64,000 nucleotides of DNA from Amblyomma americanum. Lineage: Eukaryota; Arthropoda; Arachnida; Ixodida; Ixodidae. How positions within the stretch are numbered: position 1 is the first letter of the stretch; every line of letters begins with the position of its first letter. Position numbers and translations under genes: made by a program. Positions 10,845-22,834 of this stretch are shown here, in pieces. The notes beneath the pieces are model-generated. The model saw only the letters and a list, made by a program, of their open reading frames with translations, was not told where the DNA came from and did not search any database. The stretch covers positions 82,059,618 through 82,123,617 of the forward strand of contig NC_135506.1 of the NCBI RefSeq assembly GCF_052857255.1, written 5' to 3'.

Positions 10845-11421
10845 CGCCGTGTGCACGAATTTGACCTTGAACCGAGGAGAAACCACGTGACAGCTATGAC
10901 GTCACTCAGCAAGCCGTCACAGAAACCAAGCGCTCGCTTCTGTTTCGATAAGCCGACGGCTTTTATTGTGTTCATTGGCGTTGGCTTTGACGAAGTTCTA
11001 GACTGCGGTGATTTTGAGGAAAGGAAGGGGCTTAACTGGCTCCCTGAGTCTGTAACGGTCGCTTGTATCTCGGTGGACACCCGAACCGGGCTGTAAGAGA
11101 AGGCTTAAAGGAGGGAGTGTAAAAAGAAAGAAAGAGATGGTGGAGGGACTAGCTGGGAATCTTTAACATTAAGTGACATCGCACAGCTTACGGGCGGCTT
11201 TTTGCGTTTCGCCCATTATCGAAGCACGGCGATGTAGCTATAGGGCCCAGCGTTCATTGGGTGACCAACTTCTCTCAATCAACAATTGATTTAACTGCCA
11301 CCTTCCAGGGTGGCAGGGTGAATGTGCTGCCTATCCAGTGTGCAGAACGCACTAAACGTTACAGAGGCCGAGCTGCTACCGCAGCTTTCGCTGTCTGCGG
11401 GTTCAGCAGTAGTCAAACCGC
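10845..11421 (+). repeat. Dispersed repeat R, copy R2, interrupted by SINE tail
   Basis: Carries the R anchors GTGTTCATTGGCGTTGGC, AGTTCTAGACTGCGGTGA and CCAGGGTGGCAGGGTG. A degenerate reverse-strand second-type SINE (about 11060-11226) is embedded in the middle. The paralogue is at 61225-61800, carrying the same SINE insertion. Confidence 0.6.
11060..11226 (-). mobile_element. SINE fragment inside R2
   Basis: Contains ATCTCGGTGGACACCCG, TTAAAGGAGGGAG and GACATCGCACAGC in plus orientation. Both the far tail and the tRNA-like head are missing. Confidence 0.65.
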
Positions 11422-11559
11422 GTTTTTGATGTATTCACGGACAAAGTGAGCCAGCTGTGCGCCTTTAATTTCCTAAATCCAACGGAGTGTTTATACTGCG
11501 AGTAAGGCTAGACTGGGAATTAGTTATTTGTTTTGTGCGGGCTGGCCGTAGTCAAAGGC

Positions 11560-11860
11560 AGCTGAAAATTGATTTTGAGGAAAGAAAATGACGCAGTAAC
11601 TGTCTCGCTTTTCTCTGTGGAGACCGGGACCGTGGTGTAAAGGAGGGGTAAAAGAGGGAGCGAAAGAAATGAAGAAAGAGGTGCCGAAGTGGAGGGTTCC
11701 GGAATAATTTCGACCACCTCGGGATGTTTAAAGCATCGCACAGCACACGGGCGGCTTTTGCGTTTCGCCTTCATCGAAACGCGGCTGCCGCGGTCGGGTT
11801 CAGACCCGGGTACTCTGGATCAGCAGCTCAGCGCCCTAACTATTGAGTCACCGCGGCGTG
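11560..11860 (-). mobile_element. tRNA-derived SINE, second 3' type
   Basis: Near full length on the minus strand. The tail is at TTTTGAGGAAAGAAAATG, the body ATTTCGACCACCTCGGG, the B box GGGTTCAGACCC (mutated), and the head CACGCCGCGGTGACTCAA at 11860. Confidence 0.82.
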
Positions 11861-11883
11861 TAGAGTTTAGTAGATTGTCTTAT

Positions 11884-12089
11884 TTCCACCACGGTGGCTT
11901 AGTTAGGCACTCGGCTGCTGAGCCGGAGTAGCTCTATGGCATAAACGCGGGTGTGGCGGCCGCGGTGGAAGCGTTCGATGGAGGCGAAACGCACAGCGCT
12001 GCCAGTGCACGTTAAAGATCCGCAGGTGGTCGAATTTATTCCGGATACGGCACCTCTTTTTTCTCTCACTCCGAGCCTCCTCAATCATC
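11884..12089 (+). mobile_element. SINE, degenerate, 3'-truncated
   Basis: The head CCACGGTGGCTTAGTTAGG, a B-box region that is rearranged, then CGATGGAGGCGAAACGC, GTTAAAGATCCGCAGG and a pyrimidine stretch. It stops before the GATACTGCGCC tail. Confidence 0.7.
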
Positions 12090-12235
12090 GTCTATCGTTC
12101 AAAATGTGTTTTGGGTGTCTCATCTCAGTTGTAGTCAACATAGTGCCTTGCGCGTGTGTTTTTTGCTCCATCATGAGCTAATCACGTGCACAACCTGGAC
12201 CAATTTCTTATTGTGTTAATAGTTTGTGTATATTA

Positions 12236-12335
12236 CGTCTCCCCCTATCCTCTCTTGCTGTCCCCTCACCTCTTTCATTTCATTTCTCCAATCTGCCTGC
12301 TATCCTTTATTTCCGCTGCCCCAGCTTTCATGTAA
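12236..12335 (-). repeat. Dispersed LINE-3'-UTR-like repeat
   Basis: The reverse complement of about 50676-50776, sharing CAGCGGAAATAAAGGATAGC, GCAGGCAGA and AGAGGATAGGGGG in the minus reading. At 50.7 kb it lies among LINE 3' ends, hence the suggested identity. It encodes nothing. Confidence 0.5.
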
Positions 12336-12569
12336 TGTAGTGGCTGGAATTTCGCATCATCAAGCAGCAATATTGGTATTAGAAGACACATTATTGGACT
12401 GAATGGGTGATATTCGACACTTTCCAAATTTTGCCCGTGCTGACAATGAATCGATTTTTGATGTTTAGATCTTCATTATTATAGTTTTATGCACAACACT
12501 TGTAGTGTGGATCACCTGTAGCTTGTTTTCAAAAACATTGTTTGTGTCTGAATTTAGCGCTTTGTATCA

Positions 12570-14440
12570 GTGATATGCAAGAAGTCAGACAATCACAATC
12601 CCTGGATTACGCGAGAAACATTGCAATTTCAACACGAGCTAAAACGACTAAAGAAAAAAATAAAAAAGTCTAGATCAGCCAATTTAAAGGCAAAAATCTA
12701 TGAAGTTTCAGAGAATATAAAATAGCGTATTCTCAATGATAAAGAAAAATACTACAATACGCAACTTCTGGCTTTTATAAAAATTTCTCCTGACATGTTT
12801 TGGTGGTCAATTGCACCAGTTTCTCGTTCTAACGATATGTTTATTATAAATGAGCAACATGTAAGTGACAATGTCCAGGTTTCCTCAGCATTTAATACCA
12901 GCTTTAAGAAAGTTTTCACAAAACATGACGGGCATGTCCCACGCTTAGCATGTCCCTTTCTTCCATGCCTGATGTTGTAATTTCTGAACAGGGTGTTTTA
13001 AATCTATTGTTAAAACTGAATGTTAAGAAATCATCTGAACCAGATAATATTCCGAATGCCTTTCTTAAACAGTATGCAGAGTGGTGTTCCAAGTATTTGT
13101 GCGGGGTATTCACTCGATCTTTGAAAGAAGGTGTTTTACCGTGTTTTTGGAAAACTGCTAGAATGAAGCCTTTGCACAAAAATGGACAGATGACGTGTAT
13201 TCAAAATTATTGCCTTATTTCTTTAACTTCGACAACGTGCAAATTATTACAACACATCATTCACAAGCATCTAATTTCGTCGACGAGCATAATGTACTGG
13301 CAGTTGTTCAACATGGGTTCACACGAGGGCATTCAACATGCACTCAGTTGGTCCATGATTTTGCGACAGCAACCAACGAAAGAATCCAAACATATGTTAT
13401 CTTCATGGACTTTCGAAAAGCTTTCGATAAGGTTTCGCACAAGAAACTACTTCATAAACTCAGTATTGTTATCAATAATAATCAGATATTAACATGGATA
13501 CGATCGTACCTACCTGATCAATGTCAGTTTGTCGAACTGCATAAAGCCTGCTTAAATTACATTCCCATCGATTCTGGCGTTCCCCATGGATCCGTCCTCG
13601 TCCCCCTATGTTTTTAATATTTATTAGTGATATTGTTAAAGATCTCTCAGTCCGTGTTAAGTTATATGCGGACGAGTTCGTGCTGTATGAGAAAATAAGT
13701 TCGACTGAAGATCAAATTAGGCTGAACAATGATTTTGCAAAAATAGTTTCTTGGTGGGAGAAGTGGCAAATGTGAATAAATTTTGAAAAATCGGTATTTA
13801 TGAAGATAACACTAAAAAAACCCTCTTATATATCACTACAATGCTAATAATCTTTTCTTCATGAAGTTACAGAATATAAGTGTCTAGGCCTATGGATTTC
13901 TGATAACCTCTCTTGGATCAAGCATGTAGACTACATTTGAGCACACGCTCTCAGAAAGGTTTTTTTCTTGCGATGCTCGCTTAAGTTAGCAATCCCTGGT
14001 ACATGCCTCCCTGCCTACAACACTATTATTAGACCAACCTTAGAATATGCAGTAATTCTCTCAGACATTTTACAGAGGTAAACATAAACTTGAAAGAATC
14101 TAAATGAAAGCAGTAAGGTTTATATATAACACTTACTTGTGAGCATTAGTTAGTGACCTCCTAAAAAAAAAGTGGCTTACCCTCTATTTCTAACAGAAAT
14201 CACATATGTCGCTTAAAGTTTTCCTTTGAATTAAGAATAATTTCAAGGCTGACAACTCCGATATCCTTACTTATTCCTCGGGGTACCAAACTGGATATTG
14301 CCATTATCTTTCCATAACACCATTAAAGTCGCGAGTTAATTGTTTAAATACCAATTTTTTCCAAGGACCATCACTGATTGGAATAACCTCATGGATGATG
14401 TTGTCGGGCAGACATCACTGCATTTGATTGAAGGGCACTT
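12570..14440 (+). pseudogene. CR1/Jockey-superfamily non-LTR retrotransposon RT, decayed
   Basis: Successive frames together cover the end of the linker and the RT domain. The order is a lysine-rich segment (DNHNPWITRE region, 12590), the NVKKSSEPDNIPN fingers (13020), LHKNGQ....NYCLISL (13170), QHGFTRGHSTCTQL (13310) and the palm motif FMDFRKAFDKVSH with the first Asp (13400). GVPHGSVLVP (13580), YADEFVLY in place of YADD (13660), and NLSWIKHVDYI (13905) follow. At least two frameshifts and several stops break it, and the second catalytic Asp reads as Glu. The sequence is AT-rich compared with its neighbours. The 5' endonuclease domain is missing. Confidence 0.8.
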
Positions 14441-14829
14441 GAAATGATGTTTGTTTACGACCTTGCCGCGGTATTTCCTTGCTGTCTTTCTGTGTGAAAT
14501 TCTATTTCGTTTGTAAGTGCCTGTATTTTTGTATGTGAACACAATGTTTCCCACCTGCTATGACCTTGTGTAAAAGATCGCAGTATCCATAAGTAAAAAA
14601 ATATCTAAGATAACAATATCCTGATGCCGCGTGTTTTACATTACAAGATGCGACACCATTAAGCTGACCATAAAAGCGCTGCTCCGTGCATGTGTTCGAA
14701 GTCATTGAAAATTCCACGAGACTACTGCAAACAATCTGTGGTGACGTGTGTCGTGCCATGCTTACGCAGCTCTCGGCGGACAACTGGGACGCAGTCACCG
14801 CCCAAAAACGCCCTGAATAATGGCCATCC
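14441..14829. other. No gene seen
   Basis: Sequence between the LINE remnant and the first exon-like unit. Short ORFs only. A possible 3' splice acceptor (CGTGCCATGCTTACGCAG) ends at 14768. Confidence 0.4.
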
Positions 14830-15719
14830 TCCAGGGACTTTACCTTGGTGTCTGCAGCGGCACTCTTACAGTTCCTCTTGGTTGCGGCAATGAGTGCCTC
14901 TTTAGGCATTCCTTGCTGCGACGCTTCAGCTGCTCCTCATGCGGAGGGCCTCCTGTACACAGCACATTTCACGACGAACACTGCAACAAGCCTAAGTCAC
15001 TCATAAAGAAGACAGAACACTAAAACGACAAAAATACACACAACACAAGGAAAATAAACCAAAATATAACACTTTAGGTAATATGGCATTGGCAGGTTTC
15101 AGCAAATGCGAAACCACAAGCACCGCACGAGCCAAGAAACACAGAGACGGGGCAGTGACACACCGTAAACACAGTTCACGATCTCAACGAGCAGGAATAA
15201 TCCGCTGTTGCCACCTCGGCAGCCATGACTATCAAATGCAACAGCGGTCATGCAAACAGGCACTCACAATACACAGCACAAACATTACGGTAGGTTTCCC
15301 ATTTGATGAAATGTGTTGCTGTAAACACTAAATTACGTGGTGGAAAGCATTACTCACGAGTGCATTGCAAACATGCTTCAGCGGTCACGCCAGAAACAGC
15401 GACACGTAGGAGTTCATGCCCTCACACGGTTTGGCAAAACCGCAACGCACATATGCCCATAATATCTAGAGCTGTCGAGAGCCCAAGACTTAGCTGAACA
15501 GAGCGAGGAGTAAATACGTTGCGAAGACATGACAAGCAGCACGACTAGCGATAGAGACAGAAGCACCGGTCACAAGTGGGGACACCACCTACACAGCGCA
15601 GGGCACCGCTCGGAAGGTAGCGTTGCACACAGCGTGGCAGCGTTGGATCGTCATCGCGCCTCCGCGAAAGCTTCCCAGAGCGTCTAAATCTACCGGACAA
15701 GAGAATCTCATGCAAGATG
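14830..15719 (+). other. Exon-like unit 1 of the array
   Basis: A segment encoding the hydrophobic run AALLQFLLVAAMSASLG lies at 14857-14910, preceded by a possible acceptor TTGGTGTCTGCAG. That frame stops near 15005. The remaining body is A+C-rich on the plus strand with stops in every frame I followed. It ends in a consensus 5' splice site, AAGATG|GTGAGTTTAC, at 15719/15720. I infer a spliced, mostly noncoding exon related to the units below. The acceptor choice is uncertain. Confidence 0.45.
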
Positions 15720-15756
15720 GTGAGTTTACACGCAGCAACCTCGCAATTAATTCTTT

Positions 15757-15996
15757 TTTGTTTATTTTGTGAGGTTTAACGTTCCGAAGCTGCTTGGGCT
15801 ATGAGGAACGCTGTTATGGAGGGCTTCAGATAATTTCTACCGCCTGAGGTTTCTTAACGTGCACTGAGATCAGACAGTACATAAGCCTGCAGCATTTTGC
15901 CACCTCTACCGAAATGCAACCACCGCGGACGCAATCGAGCCTGAGTCTTTTGCGTCATCAGCCGAGCACCATAACCAATGAGCCACTGCGAGTGCT
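15757..15996 (-). mobile_element. Ruka-type SINE, near full length, diverged
   Basis: On the minus strand the head is CACTCGCAGTGGCTCATTGG. The B-box region is decayed, the body includes GTTAAGAAACCTCAGGCGG, and the 3' end reads AACGTTAAACCTCACAAAA. It sits just inside the intron after unit 1. Confidence 0.8.
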
Positions 15997-16539
15997 ATAC
16001 AGTGCATTTAAGAATTTATGTGAAGAAAGAAAATACAGCTTTCAAACCTTTCAATGAATCTGGTTCTATGAGGCGAGCCATAATACGTTGAAAACTGGCT
16101 GCATGACGCTTCGACAGTCTCCCGCAGTCAAATCAGTAGGGACACAAATTTTAATCCATGCTGCACTGTTGCTGCCGGCGCATTAAATACATTTGAAGAC
16201 CCCCTCCACTCTGAACTTGCAGGCATCGACAGCAGCGTGAGGTAAATTACAGAACGCCACTTTGTGTCAGGCTACCACAAGAAAAATAGTTATAAAAATC
16301 GATGAACATCCGATCATAAGCAGGCCTATTTCACGGCATAGCAAATGGCAGCGCTGCAAGTGAATAAAATAAACATTTCGGGCTCCAAATTGTTTCCAAC
16401 TGCTTTGGGAACTTCATCTGATGACGCAAGTGGCGGTACTGTCTACTCGGCAACAGTCGACGAAAAATTAACCATGAACTCTCCAAGCCCCGCGAATCGT
16501 CTAGTATTTCCGTACGCCTCATCAGACCTTTCAACATGT
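15997..16539. other. No gene seen
   Basis: Intergenic or intronic sequence between SINE and unit 2. ORFs on both strands overlap at 16331-16537 without recognisable domains. Confidence 0.4.
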
Positions 16540-16837
16540 GTGGCCAGTACCTTTTACCGTTACATTTTACGTTACATAAAGCTCGCTTATGGCGTTGCTG
16601 CTGTGCATGGTTGCGGCCATCCCGACTGCTCTATGCCGCATGCTATCTACTGGTTTTTTGGGTACAAATGCATGGGGCGCTGTTAGCAGCACTGCGTCTT
16701 GTTATCTACAGGCTTACGAGATTATTTTAACGCGTGCTGTATGGGGTTGGTGTGAAGATGTTCAGGAAGTGAGTCTCGGGAAATTGCGACACATGTACTC
16801 CGTCCCATATGAATTCCGCTGCCTCCCTGTGAAATAG
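16540..16837 (+). other. Exon-like unit 2; small signal-peptide-like ORF
   Basis: An 82-codon ORF starts at ATG 16589 and begins MALLLCMVAAIPTALC, which looks like a secretion signal with an Ala-x-Ala-like end. It then reads a Cys- and Trp-containing stretch and stops at 16837. The nucleotide core GCGTTGCTGCTGTGCATGG corresponds to the hydrophobic core of the other units. A donor GAA|GTGAGTCTC falls at 16768/16769, so the coding part may end there. It could be the first exon of a small secreted protein, or the same noncoding unit with a chance ORF. No family recognised. Confidence 0.3.
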
Positions 16838-17644
16838 CATTGACGATACAGCAATTGTTGGATTTCTTCAGCTCGCATTTCGCAATGAAACCTGTTTCAC
16901 TGGCAGTGCTGGCTCAAATAACCGGTCACTGACCTGCGCGGTGCAAATGAGATCACCGTGTGCGCGAAAAGAAAGCCCAGGAATAGACGCAAGAGAATAT
17001 ACGTCAGACATGATTAAATCTGCGGAAACGTTTATTCATTTTGCGACTAGTACATGAACATATTGCCCTCGAGGAACACGGCGCACAGCTTGTGCGTCGT
17101 TGTAAGGTTAATAACATAATTAGTTGTTTCTTAAGCGAAAATTGCAACATCACTGGAGCAGGATATATATACATAATGCAATATTCCAAAACATCGTATT
17201 CATGATGGACGCGTGAGACGTGGGCCGAATCAGGCAGATTGACGCCAACTGGGTCGGGCTGCGCTTATCAAGTTATTTTGTCCTACGAATATTATTTGCT
17301 TAGCAGTGGAGGTTCTTATATCCAACCTGGAGTCTCAGGTTCTGCACGGGGACTCCCGACTCTAACAATTAAGCACTCACGCGTATGAACGCTGACCTGC
17401 CTAGACTAGGCGGAAACAAGCAGAGCGAAACATGGCTTCGCTGTCCGTCGTTGAAAACGCCAACGAGGTCACAGCCAAATGTGCACATAAATCTGTTTCG
17501 TTGGGTGCCATAGGGCACATAAGCCGAGAGAGGCTGACTTCTAACCGCTCCACTTGCTGTGCGATATTCTTTGCCGAAGCCACAAACTTGGAGATATCCA
17601 CATATTTTTTAACCAAGGGAACGGAGCAGCGCAAAAACTTGCAA
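16838..17644. other. No gene seen
   Basis: AT-rich to mixed sequence without recognisable repeats, ending at the 3' flank of the Penelope-like element. Confidence 0.4.
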
Positions 17645-19506
17645 TCACACAAGGACAAGACACGACACGAGCGCTGACTGACAACTGAATTTTATTGAGA
17701 GGAGGCACAACCTTAAATAAGGCCAGCAACAGAGGTGAAAAAGGAGAGCGGGCAATCAATAAGGATACCAGCAAACACTCAAATGTTAGCTGCTTCCAAA
17801 AAGTCTATTTCAGCTACAAAAAGCGATAGCGAGGGAGTGCTGATGCAAGTGTCTGCATATTTCTTGTTATAGTAGGCTTCCAGGCTAACACGCACAGTCT
17901 TGTCGGCACTCTTGCCTAGAATCCTAGCCTCAGCCAAATGAACCACGCATCCTCTGAACTTAATTATGTGCGCAACCAAATGTGCATACATATTACCTTT
18001 TATTTGACTTAAATTTCGGGCATGTTCTCCCAATCGTTCATTGATGCAACGGCCGGTTTCGCCTACATAAATCTTTCCACACGTCATGGGAATGGCATAG
18101 ATCACGCGTGTTGAGCACTTGACAAACGGTGTGTCATGTCGGATCTGGCATCCTCTTTTCTTGGAGCCACAAATGCGTGGGCACAACTTTCCCAGCTTGT
18201 TGGGTGCCGAAAATACAACAGACACCCGATGCCTGTTGGCCACTTTCTTGATATTGTGCGAAGTCTTGTGCAGGTATGGCAAAACCACAGGCTTATCAGC
18301 CTTCCGACGGTCATCATTCAGTCTTCTTGTACCAGTCTTCAATTTCTGAAGCAGGGTTTCAGCAACAGCAATCAAGACCAAAGGGGGGAAACCCGCCGCC
18401 AAAATTCGGCTAATCTGATTCTGAAAACTTGATTGCATCTGATGCGGGCATGATTTTTTGAGACAGGATTCCAAACAGTGCGTAGCAATGGCTCTTTTAA
18501 CAGTCTTCGAGTGTGCCGAATCATAAGGCAGCAAATCTTTTTTTGCATGAGGGTAATAGGCCCTGCAGACGTGTCTTTCAGAGAACGTTAGTTTCGGATC
18601 TAAAAACTGTAAAACAGCTGCGTAAGGTAGTTCATGGGTGAATTTTAGCCAGAGTCCATGTTTGTTAAAAGCGTCTATAACTTCGCCAACTGTAGAGGGG
18701 TAGGCGAAGGTCGTCTGCTATTTTAAAAGCACTAAAAAATCGTCAAGGTATCTAAAAACCTTTAAAACCACCCCCCTCCCATCAAGATACCTATCTAACT
18801 GCTGATCTACTTTTGCTAAAAATATATCACACAAAATTGGAGCCACGCATGACCCAATACAAATTTCATTGCGAGGCAAAAAAGGCAGGTTGTCAAAGAC
18901 GATAAAAGTAGATCTCAAGTAAAACTGCAATAAAGAGACGAAATTCTCTACAGACACGCCTGATGAGTTCTGAAAAGACACGTCGCCGTTTTCTTCAATG
19001 CACTCTTTCACAGCCAACACAAGCTGGTCTTGAGGGAACGAATAAAACAGGTCTTGCACATCTACAGAGAACCCAAACCCAGTATCATCTGTGCTGGCGA
19101 GAAAATGCGTAACATGGGCAGATTTTTCCGTGAGGAAAGGGTCATTCAAGACGAGCAATTTTAGCTGCTTTTGCAAAAACTGGCTAACGTTTCTCTGCCA
19201 CGATCCTTCCTCGCTAAGAATTGTACGAAAAGGGATTTCTGGCTTATGCGTCTTAGCAGTAAAGAAAGCATTTAGGCTGTTTCCTCTGCTATTCAGTATA
19301 TCCCTGGCAAGTGAGCCAAGACTTAAATCCTTACAGAAGTTAACGAACTTCGCCTTCACTCTAACGGCACTTTTTTTGACGGGAACAAATTTCTTATTTA
19401 AGTCAATTAAAAGATAAATTGGGTAATTTATTAACCAATAAGTCGAGATTTCTCTTATCACGAGCACCTGCCTGGGCCATACCCTAGGAGGTGAGGAGGA
19501 AATCAC
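17645..19506 (-). pseudogene. Penelope-like retroelement: RT plus GIY-YIG endonuclease, one in-frame stop
   Basis: One frame on the minus strand runs from 19506 to 17779 (576 codons), broken only by a TAG at 18720-18718. The RT part shows a KTHKPEIPFRTILSEEGSW segment, motif A FGFSVDVQDLFYSFP, the B' region CIGSCVAPILCDIFLAK and motif C FRYLDDFLVLL. After the stop come a thumb-like segment (LQFLDPKLTF), a Cys/His cluster (CGSKKRGC...C) and a GIY-YIG nuclease with VIYAIPMTCGKIYVGETGR. The Arg and a downstream Glu (RLGEH) are present. Such elements nick DNA with GIY-YIG and prime reverse transcription. The N-terminus is probably 5'-truncated near 19.5 kb. 17645-17778 is the likely 3' UTR, containing CGCTGACTGACAACTG. 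Confidence 0.85.
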
Positions 19507-19707
19507 CGACCAAACACACGATGTATTGCCTTTTGCAGATCTACTGGCACAGTTTGTTTCGACATGTCATCGTAATCGTTCTTCCGTGTTATCAGGATTT
19601 GGGCACTTCTTGCGCGAGAGGCAGTATTTTTGAGAGAGGTAAATTGGCGGCACACGGTGAATACTTTCTCGTAAAAAAGCAACGATGCTATTTATTTGTT
19701 TTTTCAG

Positions 19708-20580
19708 GACGTGGAAACAACACCACTGCATAGGAACCCACTTGAGGTGGCCTTTGTCATGACCTGCTTACAGACACCAGAGAGCGAGCCAGAGCCAACC
19801 CATCATGTGTCCGGACAAATGACGTAGCGCCATAGGACTTGGCCTTGACGGCTACACTGGCGGTTTAACGTGTTTTTGCCAATAAGTGTCGTCCAAGAGT
19901 TCCCTGTGGCGACGCTTGAGCCTGACACCAGTCTCCTACAAGCTACCACAGAGTCCACAACAAGCGCCAGAAGCAGAAGCCCAGTGATCCTCGCCAGCAG
20001 CGCTGACGCCGCAACAGAACAAAGCGACAACAATCCATGCAGACCGTACAATCGAATGCAATAACCTATCCAATCGATTGCGCAAGAATCACAGTTCACG
20101 AACACAACACACTGCGCAAATCCGACCCCGACAGGAATGAACAACGAAGCACACTGACACCCGGGAAGATGCGCCACCCGCAAGGAAGGATGTCGGCAAT
20201 GTATCGGCTAAGCACTACGAGGGAAATAATAGCGGAATCTTTGGGAAAATTGTTCAGCAATGGTGGCCATAGCAGCGACATATGCGACGAGTTGACAACC
20301 ACACATACGGAATACATTATCTACGATCCCAGGTGTCAGTGCCAAGACTAACTGCCAAGAGGGCATCACGTGACTGAAAGAGCGCGTACGGCTAAAGATC
20401 ATATTAAGCCTACTGGTAACTCAAGCAGCATGGCAGAAGCTATAGACACAACCACCGGCGACTCACTGGACACTGCCAAAATATAGCAAAGCTAAGCAGG
20501 CGTCGTGCACCGAGTGGCAATGTTGTGGTTGTCGGGGCAGCATCAAGAGCTTCTCTACACCACCTGATTCCATCAACACG
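19708..20580 (+). other. Exon-like unit 3
   Basis: The acceptor TTTGTTTTTTCAG ends at 19707 and the donor CAACACG|GTGAGTTTA is at 20580/20581. The internal hydrophobic stretch is weak (RFNVFLPI, near 19865). The body is A+C-rich, with an ORF at 19870-20064 and stops in all frames before the donor. The intron start (GTGAGTTTATTTTC...GCAAGCTGAAA) resembles that after units 4 and 5. Confidence 0.5.
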
Positions 20581-21423
20581 GTGAGTTTATTTTCAACCCC
20601 TTATTTTGTGGCGCAAGCTGAAATCTTATTGAGCGCTTGAAAAAGAGAGCCTCAGTTCGCGCCTTTGGATGAAGGATTCAGGAAGTAAGCTGTAATGCGA
20701 AGACTAGCAAAGACTACACTTTGGCGTTTCTCTGCCAATACCGAATATTTTCTGAACCTAGCCACTGAGTGTCATTGTTAATGTCCTCTGTAACTTCTTA
20801 TATGCAGCATCATGAACATTGTGCAAGCAAAGGAAGAGGTCGTTTGTCTTTCAAGAAAGTTTCGCGTCGGCAATACATGCAGCAAAAAGGCACAGAAATG
20901 TAAGGGAGAGTGGGTTTCACCACATGGTAACGAAAGGCGCTGACTTACGCCATTATTCGATAATACGTTCGGTGGTGTGTTGTCATTCGAAAAATCGATA
21001 CCGGCATATAAAGTACAATGAAATCAAATGCTTGCCTCGAGGTCGCCCGAAAAGATCTAAATACGTGAGAAAACGAAATACCTGTAAACTGAATTACTTG
21101 AAAATTGGGTATACCTCTGCTTGCTTGATTCAGTGTGCAACGATTCATGCCCTGGTCTAGGAAGTAATATAGGTTTATTAATGAAGTAATGTATATTTAG
21201 TGATGTACATTTGAATTTTTGGTTGAACTGTTTTGTAGTTACGACGAAAATAGCACGACAAGTTTATACGAGCACCGCGGCACAAGCTGTGCTCTCGGGT
21301 ACTCAAGGCGGGCCCGTCTACATCTCTGTGCCCATAGATTGCGCTGTCAGGAAGAGGGAAAATGGCGCTACTGGACTGACAGACACTGTAGCGAGAGAGA
21401 TTGATGGTGCTTTTTTTTTGTAG
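20581..21423. other. Putative intron, nothing recognised
   Basis: Begins at the unit 3 donor and ends at the unit 4 acceptor with a T9 tract. AT-rich relative to the units. No repeats identified. Confidence 0.35.
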
Positions 21424-21836
21424 GCCATGAAGCCACTACCATACCTGATTAATGCACTCATGGTGACTGAAACGAGACATGGCATTCACTTCACGTACAC
21501 GGACGACTCGACCCTGCCGTCCACAGCGGCACTTTTCGTGTTCTTCATGCTGGCAGCAGTTCGTCTTCAAGGCCGACTCTGTCGCGGCGCTCCTGCCGTT
21601 CCTCATGCCGGCAGCCTCGGTAACGCGACTGCACATCAAGGCACATCACCAGAAGCACTAAAACCCTCAATGCCTCGCCAACACTGCAAGACAGACAGCA
21701 GAACTATAGACAGACACAGCGGCGTTGGATGGTACGCAAAATAATCCGCAGCACCTTGACGGCAGTACTCTGGGCAATGTGGCTGCATCCTCTTCGCGCA
21801 GCATGGGATTCCACTGGACAATTCCCATACGGCACG
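21424..21836 (+). other. Exon-like unit 4
   Basis: The acceptor TGCTTTTTTTTTGTAG ends at 21423 and the donor ACGGCACG|GTGAGTTGA is at 21836/21837. There are two hydrophobic cores: TAALFVFFMLAAV (about 21523) and, in a different frame, SVAALLPFLMPAAS (about 21588). A 105-codon ORF (21427-21744) covers most of it but stops before the donor, and each other frame also has a stop. The double core recurs in units 5, 7 and 13. Confidence 0.55.
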
Positions 21837-22834
21837 GTGAGTTGACACGCTGCCCACTGATTTCTGAAGTGCGAGCTGAAAGGTTATAGCAATTTTCGCA
21901 ATGACATAGCGCCGTTTGCTCGGAGGGGCGTCGGGAAGACAATTCCAAGACCATCAACGCCAGTGTTCACCCATAAATATTAACGCTCGGTCAGCCCATC
22001 TCCGTTGTATCCTTCGTCATTGCCATTCATAGTGAGGGATGACGCAGTCTGTGGATTTTGAAACGCGGTAAAAGTTAATTCAGGATCATTTTTGTTAAAG
22101 AAAGGAACCTTTTGAGGCCCCTTGGTATGTTTTAGAGGTAACATGACGATCAGCCTTTTTCCGCAGTTAACTGACGCGTAGAGAGTTGAGGTTTTTGCAA
22201 GTTACAGGTTGGATTAGCCTTGCGGATTCTGCTGGCCATTGCTCCACCGTAGCGACATTTAGAAGCAGCTCAAGTGCCATTTATTTCTAAATAGATGCTG
22301 ATTTTTCAGCTTATGTTGCATACAGGTTGGGGGTTTCCACCCTGTTCTAGATAGAAGTTGCTCTGCCCTTACTCCTGTGTGCCCTTCCCCACAGGAGTAG
22401 CAGCCCACAGGAGTACTTTGTGCATTGGCGGAAAAAGTGTATGCTTCATATTGTGCATCAAGGTCCCCTTGTTTCATCGTATTTTGCGAGAAAGGGAAAG
22501 GAAAAAGCCAATAGTTATATTTGAATATCGCCGTAATGCGCTTGGCTGACGCTCTCTGCTCTGCTTACCATAGACATCCAAGTGCCTTGGCATACTATCC
22601 CTGCGGCGAACACCTACATAGTATGAATGCTGTTTGTTTTACCCGTCAGATGTCCAATGGCTGGCTACTGTGATTGACGGCTAGGTGCCTCAAAGAGAAT
22701 TTACTCCTAGTAGGTTGTTTAACTGATGAAATTATCGTCTCACTTACTGCTACTTAGTGTTCGGGCGAGGATCTCATGCTCACGCGGTCATATAGAACGC
22801 CGTGAACGTGTACGAAACTGATTTTTTTTTACAG

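Larger units (their letters stand above)
6041..11360 (+). repeat. Segmental duplication block A, copy 1
   Basis: Colinear and in the same orientation with about 56884-61780. Shared landmarks in order are the 26-bp minisatellite, the GC-rich region to 6540, the CGCTTCGTTCTTGCGTGC region, the R repeat, a truncated SINE, two further SINE pieces, a full SINE and a second R repeat. Copy 1 retains 6733-7190 and carries a palindrome at 10783, both missing from copy 2. It lacks the SINE at 58981. Confidence 0.85.

Noticed and set aside
17645..17778. Hammerhead ribozyme at the Penelope 3' flank
   Set aside because: Such elements can carry one, but I could not find the CUGANGA and GAAA core on either strand.
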